In this document: positions 34,860 through 45,054 of the stretch, piece after piece
Numbering within the stretch: position 1 is the stretch's first letter
Layout of the letters: each line of letters begins with the position of its first letter
Assembly (NCBI RefSeq): GCF_905147045.1
Contig: NC_065910.1
Span: forward strand, 7,564,001 to 7,628,000
DNA length: 64,000 bases
Reading direction: 5' to 3'
From: Nymphalis io
Taxonomy: Eukaryota > Arthropoda > Insecta > Lepidoptera > Nymphalidae
Made by a program: the position numbers and the translations under genes
The notes under the pieces: generated by a model
What the model saw: the letters and a program-made list of their open reading frames with translations, nothing else
The model's database searches: none
Told to the model about the DNA's origin: nothing

Positions 34860-35165
34860 TTATAATTTCCAATGTATTCAATGTTTGTTTATGTTACTAT
34901 AGTTTTATTTTCTTTGCGTTTTGTTTTCATTAGATTTTTTTTGAGTTGTATTTTTTTTTTCTTAACTTTACTTTTGTTGTGTGTGTAAAGCCATACTGTA
35001 ATTAAAATGAGTTAAATGAATGTCTTAATTTTTTGAGTCATATCTTCTATGTACTAGCTGTTTTGTTGATTGTGTTAGATTTTAGTTAAGTTTGCTACTT
35101 ATTACACCTTCCGAGTATGTTATTTTTTTATTGTATGTGTATTGTAACTTGAAGGACAAGTCCTT

Positions 35166-35176
35166 GGTGGGCGGAA
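35166..35176 (+). other. Polypurine tract of the BEL/Pao element
   Basis: GGTGGGCGGAA ends exactly at the first base before the 3' LTR, where the plus-strand primer of an LTR element is expected. Confidence 0.75.
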
Positions 35177-35383
35177 TGTTTGTTCATTTAATATATTTAT
35201 TTTATTTTAGTTCCTTAAGGCAATAATAGATGGCGCTGTATGCCAGTTAAATCGCGCTGTCAAGTTATTTTTCTTAGACCTTATACTCGGTAGCGATTTG
35301 TTTCGGTGTGAATAAAATTGAGGAGAATAAAGGAGTTTACATACAGTGGTGGTGTGTTCCTTACTTTTTTGAGTTCCCAAACA
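35177..35383 (+). repeat. 3' LTR of the BEL/Pao element
   Basis: 207 bp, same ends as the 5' LTR. No mismatch was seen between the two. Flanked on the right by the ATTT target duplication. Confidence 0.95.
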
Positions 35384-36439
35384 ATTTGGACCTTATATCC
35401 GTAGTTTATGTTTAAAGTTATTTTAAAAATAAACTTAATAATAAATTTTACAAAAATCTATTTTGTGGTTGTAACCCTATAAATTTTAATTTGTCAATAT
35501 TTTAATTTTTATTAAAATATTGTATTTATTTTATTATTATTAAATTACGGTTATCAAATCGGCATTTATTGTTTCGACATTTATTATCTGTGCGGTTTGA
35601 GAGATGGCAGCACTACGTTGGTCGCCGTTCGGTCGTCCTTTTGATCGTTGAGCAAGCGCCGGTCGCTTACCGACGCATGTCCGTTTTAAACGATTAAATA
35701 TATTCCTTTTTGTAAGTATATTCGTTGAATGTCACTGTATTTAACAATATATTCAATGCCAATAATCCACTGATGATTATTGTTTGTACATTTCGTATAT
35801 TGGTTTTTATATTCGTTTCAGACTATATACAAAATTATCCTAACGGAGGGTTACCTACGCCATATAATTTATAAAACTTATTTGAGAGGTTCGTGTTACC
35901 AAACCGTAAAACACATTGTATTCGTTTAATCGAGGCATATTATTTGTTATTTGAGTAGTATGTAATCGATTCTTCGTTTAATTCCAGTCTTTGTATCAAA
36001 ACCGTGCCACGTGCAATATAAGTCATATATTGCCTTATTTCTACATATTTAAAAACTACTGAGTTGAGTTAATGCATAAATTACATTCAATAATCAAGAT
36101 CCCACGTGGTTCAGTATTTATTTTTATCAATTTCTTCATATTTTACTCAAAAACTGAACATAGAATTTGGCAATGTACTAGGTGACCTGGGTCGAATCCC
36201 AATGTGATTCGAATTATTTAAAAGACTTGTTTCATTAATTTAAATATAGTTCTTGCTCTCTAATATTATTTTATTGCTAATCAAGCAATAATTTTCCATG
36301 TTTTGACACTTCAAAAGTTAACTTTAATAACCTTTATATATATATATATATAACCTCCGCTCCGGATAGATAATATATATATATCAATCAATCAATCAAT
36401 TAACAGCCAATCGTTGTCCACTGCTGAACATAGGCCTCT

Positions 36440-38515
36440 CCCAAGGTGCGCCAAAGCTCCCTGTCCTCCGCCTTCCGCATCCAGTTGGTGCCCGCCACCT
36501 TCTTAAGGTCTTCGGTCCACCTGGCTGGAGGGCGCCCTACGCTGCGCTTGCCGATTCGCGGTGTCCACTCTAGGACTCGTCTGCTCCAACGGCCATCGGT
36601 CCTACGACATACGTGACCAGCCCACTGCCACTTCAGCCTCCTAATTTTGCAAGCTATGTCGGTGACTCCGGTTCTTTTTCGGATAATCTCATTTCTGATC
36701 TTATCCTACAAAGATACTCCGAGCATAGCTCGCTCCATAGCACGCTGAGCGACTTTGAATTATTGGACTAGTCCCGCAGTTAGTGTCCACGTTTCGGCAC
36801 CGTATGTCATGGCAGGTAAGACGCATTGGTTGAAGACTTTCGTCTTCAAACATTGCGGTATAGACGACATGAGACTTGACGAAGGTTGCCAAATGCTGCC
36901 CATCCCAAGCGAATTCTTCGATCGGCTTCCTTCTCGAAGTTGTTCCTACCGACTTGTATTATCTGTCCTAGGTAGGTATATTCACTAACAACTTCGAGAG
37001 GTTTCCCCTCGACGTATATCGGTCCCGGCACGACATGCCTATTGAACATGACCTTGGTCTTGTCCAAGATCATACCGAGACCGAGACACCGGGAAGACTC
37101 GCCTAGGCTACGCAGCATTTCGGTGAGTTGTTCCAGCGACTCTGCTATGATGACGATATCGTCGGCAAATCGAAGGTGTGAGATGTACTCGCCGTTTACA
37201 TTGACTCCATACCTAGTCCAATCCAGTGTTTTGAAAACGTCTTCCAACGCGTTGGTGAACAGTTTCGGGGATATTACATCCCCCTGTCTCACCCCTCTGC
37301 GCAGTTGGATCGCCTTCGTCTTACAGTCCTGGATGTGGACAGTCATTGTAGCGGCGTTGTACAGACATCTCAGTACCTCGATATATCTCCAATCGATATG
37401 ACATCTCTGCAATGAGTCGAGCACTGCCCAAGTTTCGATGGAGTCGAAGGCTTTTTCGTAGTCCACAAATGCCATACACAGCGGCTGATTGTACTCTTCG
37501 GTCTTCTGCACAATCTGCCGAACAGTATGGATGTGGTCCACGGTGCTGTAGCCTGATCGAAAGCCAGCTTGCTCTGGGGGCTGGAACTCGTCAAGTCGTC
37601 TGGCGAGACGGTTCGTGACGACTCTTGAGAACAGCTTATACACGTGACTCAGGAGGGAGATTGGTGTGTAGTTTTTCAAGAGGGTTTTATCACCTTTCTT
37701 GAAAAACAGTACCACCTCACTCCCGCTCCACGTTTCCGGGGTCTTGCCATGTTGGATGACGGAATTAAAGAGGCTTGCTAGCTCTTTCAGGACCGGAGTC
37801 TCGCCTGCCTTAAGCAACTCTGTTGTGATTCCGTCATCTCCCGGAGCTTTGTTGTTTTTAAGCTGTTCTAGAGCCGCCCTAATCTCTCCTTGGTCAACGA
37901 CCGGGAGCTCCTCGGAGTAATGGCGCATAAGAGGGGCGCGCTGGTCATCAATACTGATTCCCACGGGTTTATCCGATCTTGAAGAGAACAACTGCCCATA
38001 AAACCTCTCTACTTCTCCGACAATCTCAGGCCTAGAGGTAACGACCCCACCATTTTCAGTTTTAAGTTTTGTCAGACGCGGCCTCCCAAACTTGCGAGCG
38101 AACACTTTCGATCCCCGATTTTGCTCAATCGCAGCCTTGATGGCACAGGTATTGGAGCGTCGGAGATCGCGTCGCGTCAGCGTTTTTATTGTTCGGTTTA
38201 AGGCCTTATCTGACAAAAACGATGGTAGTTCTCGTCGTTTTCTCATGAGCTCGAGTGTCTCAGCAGAGAGTTTTGGTGCGTTGTCTCTTCTCTGTGGCGG
38301 AAAACACTTGCGGGATGTGTTTTGCAGTATTTTGACCAGCGTGTCGGTTCTCTCATCAATGCTGCTTATGGTTTCCAACGCGGTGAATTGATTTTGAAGT
38401 TCCATTTGGAACTTTTCGGAGCCTTGAGCAGCTTGGAGCATGGTAGGTCGGAGAGTAGACCTCATCATTCTCGATCTTTCGGCTTTTAAGTTGATATTTA
38501 GAGTGCCTCGAAAAA
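36440..38515 (-). pseudogene. RTE reverse transcriptase part, frameshifted
   Basis: An open frame of 540 codons at 36846-38468 (minus) covers the reverse transcriptase. It shows FVDYEKAFDS (first catalytic Asp), RRGVRQGDVISPKLF and the active-site block LRFADDIVII. The frame ends early at 36846: the homologous C-terminal region continues in another frame (with an MTYGAETW-like block near 36790-36810, WQWAGHV near 36620 and VGRPPARW near 36530), so about one base has been gained or lost near 36880. In that continuation there are in-frame stops at about 36760 and 36706. The 5' edge near 38505 shows a second frameshift that separates it from the endonuclease frame. In the living parent element this enzyme would reverse transcribe its own RNA at a nicked target. 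Confidence 0.88.
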
Positions 38516-39361
38516 GCGGTGATCACTTCCGGTATTAAACCTGTTGATCACTGAAACATCTCTAAATATGTGCCTTTTATTCGAAATGACAAAGTCTATC
38601 TCGTTCCTTGTCACGTTATCGGGGCTTCGCCAGGTCCACCTCCTCTGAGGCTTCTTTTGAAAGAAAGAATTCATCAAAAAAAGCCCCTGCGCTTCAAGAA
38701 AGTTTACCAGCATTTGCCCCCTGTGATTTCTGCAGCCCAAGCCGTAAGGTCCGACTTTCGATTCACCGCTATCTTGTACTCCCACTTTAGCATTAAAGTC
38801 TCCCATAACAACATTGTAGTGGGCCTTCGAGGTGTCGTTGAGGGCCTTTGCGATGTCCTCGTACATCGCTTCGACCACATCATCAGAGTATGTCGAAGTT
38901 GGCGCATATACCTGTACGACCTTCAGGGAGTACCTGTCGGAAAGTTTTAGGACAAGGTACGCTACCCGGTTCGACACACTACTGATTTCCACAATGCTGT
39001 TAATGAGATCCTTTTTGACTAGAAAACCGACACCACCCTGGGAGAGGTTATCACCTTCGCGGAAGTAGAGTAAGTTACCGGACTCTAGAGTTATCGTGTC
39101 CTCCCCCTGTCTTCGGACTTCAGATAACCCCAGTATATGCCAGTTTATATGACTTAACTCTACTTCTAATTCGGCGAGGTGATGGTCCAGCCTCATCGAG
39201 CGTCCATTATACGTTGCCATTTTCAGTCGTTTTATAAGGTAGCCTGCCGTGAATCGGTGATTCTTAGCACCCCCTGCCCTGCCGATACCGCGACCGCTAC
39301 CTTGGTCGGGCCTAGCGGGCTTGCCGGTAACTGGGGGCCTTTTTTTGGGTGCATCTGCCAT
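38498..39361 (-). pseudogene. RTE endonuclease part (apurinic-type), cut off from RT by a frameshift
   Basis: An open frame of 287 codons. After a basic Gly/Arg/Pro-rich N-terminal stretch of about 45 residues comes the exonuclease-endonuclease-phosphatase fold. It shows MATYNGRSM, LGLSEVRR (catalytic Glu), VQVYAPTS, VMGDFNAKVG (Asp and Asn), NEIDFVIS and GSDHRFF (Asp-His pair). All expected active-site residues are visible. Similar lepidopteran sequences are often labelled craniofacial development protein 2-like in databases, a misnomer for this LINE domain. In the parent element the frame would continue into reverse transcriptase; here a small indel near 38505-38515 ends it. Confidence 0.88.
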
Positions 39362-39545
39362 TAAGGGAGGGGTTTGCCCATACTCGCCGCGCTGGGCAGG
39401 CGTGTTGGCGAGCGCAGTAGGGGGGTAAGATGTTTATGGGAGGGGGGACGCTGCTGCCCATCCCCCCTTTTTCCCCCGTCCCTCAGTCGCCTCTTACGAC
39501 ACCCACGGGATGAGATTGGGGGAGTACTATTCTAAGCCGGTATTC

Positions 39546-39551
<6 letters not shown>

Positions 39552-39606
<55 letters not shown>
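39552..39606. repeat. (TA)n microsatellite
   Basis: Uninterrupted TA tract at the 5' border of the RTE element. Confidence 0.95.
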
Positions 39607-39610
<4 letters not shown>

Positions 39611-39816
39611 CACTTAATTTTAACCGATGCCAACTCACCTACAACTAACTTGTAATATTTTATTGTATTAATGTTAACTTAATTGACCAGACCAGACCTT
39701 TGATGTTGTAAATTTTATAATTAAAATTTTATAATCTTTATGATGAGTTTAATTAATGTAGCGGTCTTATTGGAACGAACCCCTTACACACGAGAACCCC
39801 GTGACATGGTTTTGCC

Positions 39817-39821
<5 letters not shown>

Positions 39822-39859
<38 letters not shown>
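39822..39859. repeat. (TA)n microsatellite
   Basis: TA tract 16 bases after the end of the LTR-like repeat. Confidence 0.95.
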
Positions 39860-39860
<1 letters not shown>

Positions 39861-39867
39861 CAGGCAG

Positions 39868-40080
39868 ACATACACGATGACAGATAGATAGACTTACTAA
39901 CGCATTTATAATATTAGTATATATAATAACAGTCTGTAAGTTTTCCACTATTGTGCTAAAGTTGTCCTATTGAAGATAATGGTTAGAGCTTATTCTACCA
40001 CGCTACTGCGATGAAAGTCGATAAATACACAGGTGGCATAAATAATATACACAAATTAAGCACAAGTATGTAACTACAGG
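39868..40080 (-). repeat. Fragments of repeat families E and A
   Basis: 39868-39925 has the reverse complement of ATATTATAAATGCG and a GTCTGCCTG end (family E). 39985-40080 has a diverged SINE A piece (GAGCTTATTCTACCACGCTA, then ACACAAATTAAGCACAAG). Confidence 0.5.
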
Positions 40081-40514
40081 TCCATATCTATATGTACATA
40101 ATAAATACTTAACACATATTTATATTCAATGGCAACACATATGATAAAGAATAATTGTTAGTCGACTTGTAATTTTCTTTTTATACAAATAAAACTGTCA
40201 ACCATTACTTGATTTACATATGTATTTTATTATAAATATCATATATTGTAAAGAAACGGAAACAGGCGTTTTGATGAATCGCAAAGTATATAATAGACTG
40301 CAGTTCGAATACATTATTTATTATAACAAGCTCTAACCTAGACGCTGACTAAGGCACAAAAAAAAAAAAGAAAAATAAGAAGAATAAGCTATCGTAATTT
40401 AAGTGATTTATAAATAATATTACTTTTTATTTTTAGTGAATATTACTTTAGATTTTTTTTTTTATTTTTTGTTTAGAATTGTAGTTTTTTATAATATAGT
40501 TAATCACATTGTAT
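40081..40514. other. No gene seen
   Basis: Very AT-rich. Nothing recognised. Confidence 0.5.
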
Positions 40515-40925
40515 GCTAATATTATAAATGCGAAAGTAACTTTTTTTTTATTGAATAGGAAGGCGGACGAGCATATGGGCCACCTGATGGTAAGTGGTCA
40601 CCAAACGCCCTTAGACATTGGCATTGTAAGAAAGATCAACCATCGCTTACATAGCCAATGCGCCACCAACCTTGGGAACTAAGCTTTTTTGTCCCTTGTG
40701 CCTGTAATTACACTGGCTTACTCACCCTTCAAACCGGAACACAACAATATCAAGTATTGCTGTTTTGCGGTAGAATATCTGATGAGTGGGTGGTACCTAC
40801 CCAGACGAGCTTGTACAAAGCCCTACCACCAGTAGTTAGTTAGTGACTCTGTTTGTCACGCTTTCACGTCTAAACAACTAAACTGAATTCGATGAAATTT
40901 GGAATGAAACATAATTGAACACTAT
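40515..40925 (+). repeat. Repeat family E copy split by a family B insertion
   Basis: Left part 40515-40540 (ATTATAAATGCGAAAGTAAC) and right part 40843-40925 (GTGACTCTGTTTGTCACGCT, GATGAAATTTGGAATGAAAC) together make one family E unit. The family B copy lies between them. Confidence 0.7.
40541..40838 (-). repeat. LINE-tail family B, full copy nested in family E
   Basis: The reverse complement runs from CTGGTGGTAGGGCTTTGTAC to the CCACTTACCATCAGGTGGCC end, the CCGCCTTCCTATTCAATAAA tail and poly(A) (poly-T at 40541). Confidence 0.88.
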
Positions 40926-41327
40926 GAAAGGATAAAGGCTATTTTTTAATCTAACACCTATCTCACTCCAACAAACGTAAAACGTAGTAACGTAGAATCT
41001 GCCTTGAAATATCGAGAAGAAAACTTTTCTGCGTGTGCTATGTAACTGAATCTATCTGATAGAAGTAATATAAGAGAACTACACTGAAGTTTGCAGTCTA
41101 TAGTGAATCCTATAAATTTTGTGATATCAGTTACATTGGGATCACTATTGTTTAAAGTTAGCTTTAAATTTTGATTTCTTATACGGAAAAAAAACGCTAC
41201 GCGTTGTATTTCTTTTGGCATTTAATTTTCTCTTGGCAATTAAATTATTTGTTATAAACTGTCTGGGCTGTTTGTTCTGCATTTTTAATACGACTATGAA
41301 AAAATGGTTTAAGACGAGAAATTTCTT

Positions 41328-41650
41328 TTTTTATAGTGGTAGGCGAACTAGCATATTGGCCACATGATGGTAAGTGGTCACCAATTCCCTTACAACAACT
41401 TACTTTATTTGTGTTTTCAATCGCTTTTTGTTGTCAACTATGAAGAGATTATTTCACCAGCCCTGCGGTGGACGGCAGCCGGGATGGCCTCCTGCTGACG
41501 TACGCACTAGTGTGGGGGCGAGATTACCTTCGCCTCTTGTGGAAAGCTATATATACTCTCTCGCCAGTTATGTCCTGCAAGTATCTTGATGCAGGGTTGT
41601 CTGGAAGAGATCACTTCTTGAGTGATAAGACCGCCTCTTGCATGCATCAT
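41328..41650. repeat. Family B 3' fragment and a family H copy
   Basis: 41328-41392 (minus) is a short family B end. 41460-41650 (plus) is a GC-richer segment with CTGCGGTGGACGGCAGCCGG and the family H core GTTGTCTGGAAGAGATCACT followed by AGTGATAAGACCGCC. Frames here are open by chance over about 70 codons and show no domain. Confidence 0.55.
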
Positions 41651-41851
41651 TTTCCAGTCCGTAATCATGTTTATATAACATGACTACTCTTAAGTTTATT
41701 TTTCTTTTTTACTTGAATTTGTTTTTTTTTTCTTGTAAGTGTTCAATAAATTTATTTAATAATATTATAAAAATAAACATCCAAACGTATCCTAACAAAA
41801 CGATTTATGATCGTTAATATTTTTTTTAAATTTAAGATGTTTAATTTTAAT

Positions 41852-42100
41852 GTCATATGGTCCACCTGATGGTTTTAGTTTGATAGTAATCTCGTTCGGC
41901 CATAGACATCGGCTTTGTAAGAAATATTAACAACCCCTTACATTACAAATCTTGGGAACTACTATGTTATGTCCCTTGTAGTTACACTTGCGCATTCACC
42001 CTTCAAACCGGAACGCAGCAATAATAAGTATTAACGCTTGTCAAAACAATATGTGGAGTGGGTGATACCTAGAGCTTGTTATAAATGCTTGCACAATTCC
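41852..42100 (-). repeat. LINE-tail family B, degraded copy
   Basis: Diverged family blocks in reverse order (GGTCCACCTGATGG, CATAGACATCGGCTTTGTAA, CTTCAAACCGGAACGCAGCA). Confidence 0.65.
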
Positions 42101-42777
42101 CAAATATTGTTATTTTAACGTATTGTAAATTTTATTTTTATTTTTGTACCAATTTATATATTGAACTAACCCTTACGTACAAATATTACATGCGGCACTA
42201 TATGTACTAAAATATGTTTGGTACCGAGCTAAGAATAGAATGTCAGATATTTCACCGTTAGGATACATAATACATGTATAACATATGCTAATATTTCAAA
42301 AACAAATTTGCAAATTGACTTCAAATAGAACTGAATTTATAAAGACGTTTGATAAAATTTCCTTCGTATGAAAATGATATTGCGTCTTGTAATAACGTTG
42401 GAGCACTTTGTTCCAACGGTACAATCGGCTAAAGCGGTCATATGTGGATTATTGAACTTTATATTTCATTTGAAAAGAATTTGTAAAAGCACAAAATCAA
42501 TTAACTAAACATTACGTATAGTTATGTCTAGGTATCGGTGAACGTACACTATCCCAAGCTACGTCGTTTTAAAGTTTTAATGAGTAAAATACTATTAAAT
42601 TGATAATCATAGTTATTCGTTTATTCGATTTACAAATTTTCCAATTCTATAATATCGATTTTAAAATTTTATTATTTAATAGAAATTAATAGACAAGCTT
42701 ATGAAGATCCCGAAAACTTAGTTTAGGCTTCGGGTGAAAGTTGAGTGTAGAGACGGCTTCGGTTCCTACTTTATAAA
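42101..42777. other. No gene seen
   Basis: AT-rich. Nothing recognised. Confidence 0.5.
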
Positions 42778-42965
42778 ATTGTTAGACGGAAGGGTAAATG
42801 GGGCACCGGATGGTAAGTGGTCACTACCGCCCATAGACATTGACGCTTTTAGAAGTATTAACCGTTCATTACATCGCTAATGAGCAACTAACCTTATGAA
42901 AATTAGTTCCCAAGAAGTTAAAACTACAGGCATAAAGTACACATCTTAATGTGTCCCTTATGCCT
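42778..42965 (-). repeat. LINE-tail family B, degraded copy
   Basis: GGTAAGTGGTCACTACCGCC, CATAGACATTGACGCTTTTA and AACCGTTCATTACATCGCTA are the reverse complements of family blocks. Confidence 0.65.
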
Positions 42966-43592
42966 TTTAAAATTACATTTATTTATTTATTTAATCTTAA
43001 GAAGAACATTGGCACTCTCCCTTAAAACCTTAAAAACTGTACTAAGTAATGCAAAAAACTATTTTTTTTTAAATTTACTATCAATAGAAATAAAACTACA
43101 TTATATACTTTATATTAGCTTTTTTTTATAGTAAAATCTATCAGCTACGTCACCAAAACCACTAGCGACATCTGTTATAAAGAAAAGTGAATAACGGAAA
43201 TTATTGTCACACAAGACTTTTGTAGCTGAGTGTAGCATACACAAGGGGAGGCTTTTGAAAGGCTGTGTTGAAACGAATGACCTAGAAAACTGTTCTGTTT
43301 CTCAGATGAAACCATGTATTAAAGTGTGATGAAACACTAAGGACCACAAAATTCTAAAAGAAAGTAACGGAAATTATCTCGATGAGAAAAACAGAGATAG
43401 ACAGAGGTTACTTACAGGATTAATATCGCACACTTATAACGACACATTATTTAATTAAACTTTGGGGTAGTGTCAGCAAAACAAGGTTAGCAGACCTTCG
43501 TTTTATACAAAACAAAAATATAAAAACCACTCAAAATTGTAATGAGACAATGATTATGTGAAAATAAAAAAAATATATTTATGTAAAATTGC
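42966..43592. other. No gene seen
   Basis: AT-rich. Nothing recognised. Confidence 0.5.
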
Positions 43593-43670
43593 TTTGAATA
43601 TGCTCCAAAGCAACTCCTCGCTGTGAGAGGAGGCCTTGCCCAGTGGTGGGACATACACAACCTGTGAAAC
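43593..43670 (+). repeat. SINE family A, 3' fragment
   Basis: GAATATGCTCCAAAGCAACT, then GAGAGGAGGCCTTGCCCAGT and GGTGGGACATACACAA. Confidence 0.55.
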
Positions 43671-44184
43671 ACAAAAACAAAGTTCCCAAGAGTTAAGCAG
43701 TTTAAATTTTTTGTAAAAAAAAAAAAATATTCACTTTTTACATTTTTAGTTCCACTATTATAAACAGGATATTTTTTTACATTAGGCTAAACAAATATGG
43801 TATTTTATGTAAAATATTTAAAATGTTTAGTACTTATAAAATTATTGAAAGCTTTTAGCATTAAGCCCGGAGTATATATATATACACATATAAACCCGTT
43901 TTAAACACCAAAGTACTAAATAAATAAATAAATTATAGTTATTTAGTCAATAAAATACCTTATTGTTAAATGTTGAACATATTTTTTAAATACTATTTTG
44001 TTAAATATTTAACTAGATATTTTTAGTCTAGCAATTAGCAAGTATTAGTATCCAGGATAAGATGAGTAGAGGTTTGTCATCAACATTAACAGGCTTTACT
44101 GTTTTTGTTAAATAATTTAAAATAACAATAATTATAATAAAATACTATATATGAAATAAATAATATGCAATACGTATAACTAGA
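43671..44184. other. No gene seen
   Basis: AT-rich. Nothing recognised. Confidence 0.5.
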
Positions 44185-44385
44185 TGCTGCGCGCGGTTTC
44201 ACCTTCATACATTTTCAAAAATCCTTCCTTAGTACTAACCTACCACTAGTACTAATCCTTCCTTAGTACTAACTAATAGAAACCCATGTTCAATATTTCA
44301 TGGTGCTAGCTCCAGTAGTTTGAGCTACGTATCGGTATCAGTCAGACGGTCAGTTATTCGTAGAAGCTCTGGATGGTCCTGTAAA
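44185..44385 (-). repeat. Repeat family E, copy with an internal duplication
   Basis: Fragments of the family (GCGCGCGGTTTCACC, TTCAATATTTCATGGTGC, AGTCAGACGGTCAG) surround a 19-base direct repeat, ATCCTTCCTTAGTACTAAC, at about 44220 and 44256. Confidence 0.5.
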
Positions 44386-45054
44386 AATCTCATCAGATCA
44401 AAATTGCAAACGTTTCTTTTGTAAACTAGGTAGAGCCATAAAGTTATAATCATCAGAAAGGTTTCGAGAATGAAAATATATATAAAGAGATATTCTACTT
44501 ATTTAAAATTAATACCTCGGTAATTTTATAAAATTTAAACGGCGGTAACTTCAAAGAATAGCGACTGAATTTAATACCAATGGCAAAGGATCTAGAGAGA
44601 GAAGGAAAGAACTCTATTTTCTGCTTAAAGTAATTGGTGTGATTGAATAATGGCTAATTTTTTTACTCAATTCTTTATTTAATTGAACAATATACAGCCA
44701 AACAATGTAATTAAAATCTTCAGAACTATCGTTTTTCTCATAGTGTATTTCTTTTAAGTTTTAAGTAAGTAACAACAGTCCATTTTAATGCAAGGATTCG
44801 CAAACCAAAGTGCTATTTGAGTCCTTGACACAAAGACATTTTGTAATGTCTTGTGTCGCTTTCTGCCGAGCTTTTGCCAAACGGAAGATAGTTATTTGGC
44901 CCTCGTTTGTCTCAAGCGTGTCATAAAGATTTCACCAGTCTACACACAGTGATACAGAAGTGTAAAATAAGATTAAATCAAATTCTAAAATTAATTATAA
45001 TTTTAAAATTCTTCAAAGCAAATATTAAAAACACATTTAAATTCACGCAACAGC
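44386..45054. other. No gene seen
   Basis: AT-rich. A few CpG-containing segments near 44830-44940, nothing recognised. Confidence 0.45.

Larger units (their letters stand above)
28760..35383 (+). mobile_element. Complete BEL/Pao LTR retrotransposon
   Basis: The element is 6624 bp, bounded by direct repeats of 207 bp that begin TGTTTGTTCAT and end CCCAAACA. The flanks 28756-28759 and 35384-35387 are both ATTT, a 4-bp target duplication. Internal parts in order are a primer binding site at 28969, a leader of ~26-nt repeats, one long Gag-Pol frame, and a polypurine-like tract just before the 3' LTR. The reverse transcriptase, integrase and Gag types identify the BEL/Pao superfamily. I saw no env-like frame in the 330 bases between pol and the 3' LTR. 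The LTRs look identical and the reading frame is open, so the insertion is young and may still be competent. Confidence 0.95.
36383..39552 (-). mobile_element. RTE-type LINE, nearly full length, inactivated
   Basis: Minus strand, about 3.2 kb. A GC-rich leader at 39362-39552 is followed by an apurinic-type endonuclease, a reverse transcriptase and a short C-terminal region, then a 3' end with the CAGCAGTGG-type block of other RTE tails in this window. It ends in a (TCAA)n run at 36383-36400. The endonuclease-first order and the tandem-repeat 3' end fit the RTE clade. The reading frame is broken in at least two places and has stops in the C-terminal part. It sits inside the LTR-like repeat and is bordered by TA tracts on both sides. 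Confidence 0.88.
35589..39806 (-). repeat. LTR-like repeat copy 2 (solo LTR candidate), interrupted by an RTE LINE
   Basis: On the minus strand the repeat starts TGTCACGGGG at 39806 and continues to 39607. After the inserted RTE element and TA tracts it resumes at 36334 and runs to about 35589, where the minus strand ends in ACA. The matches to 1-249 and 637-851 are clear. The equivalent of 250-636 is missing. No gag lies next to it, unlike copy 1. The left boundary and the target duplication could not be fixed. Confidence 0.5.

Noticed and set aside
34836..35165. A possible env-like gene after BEL pol
   Set aside because: Only 330 bases remain before the polypurine tract, with no frame of useful length, signal peptide or membrane segment.
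37042..39364. Plus-strand ORFs across the RTE element (37042-37401, 38570-38950 and others)
   Set aside because: Antisense shadows of the minus-strand endonuclease and reverse transcriptase.
41374..41683. Two overlapping 71-codon + strand ORFs
   Set aside because: They cover a family H/B repeat fragment and show no domain.
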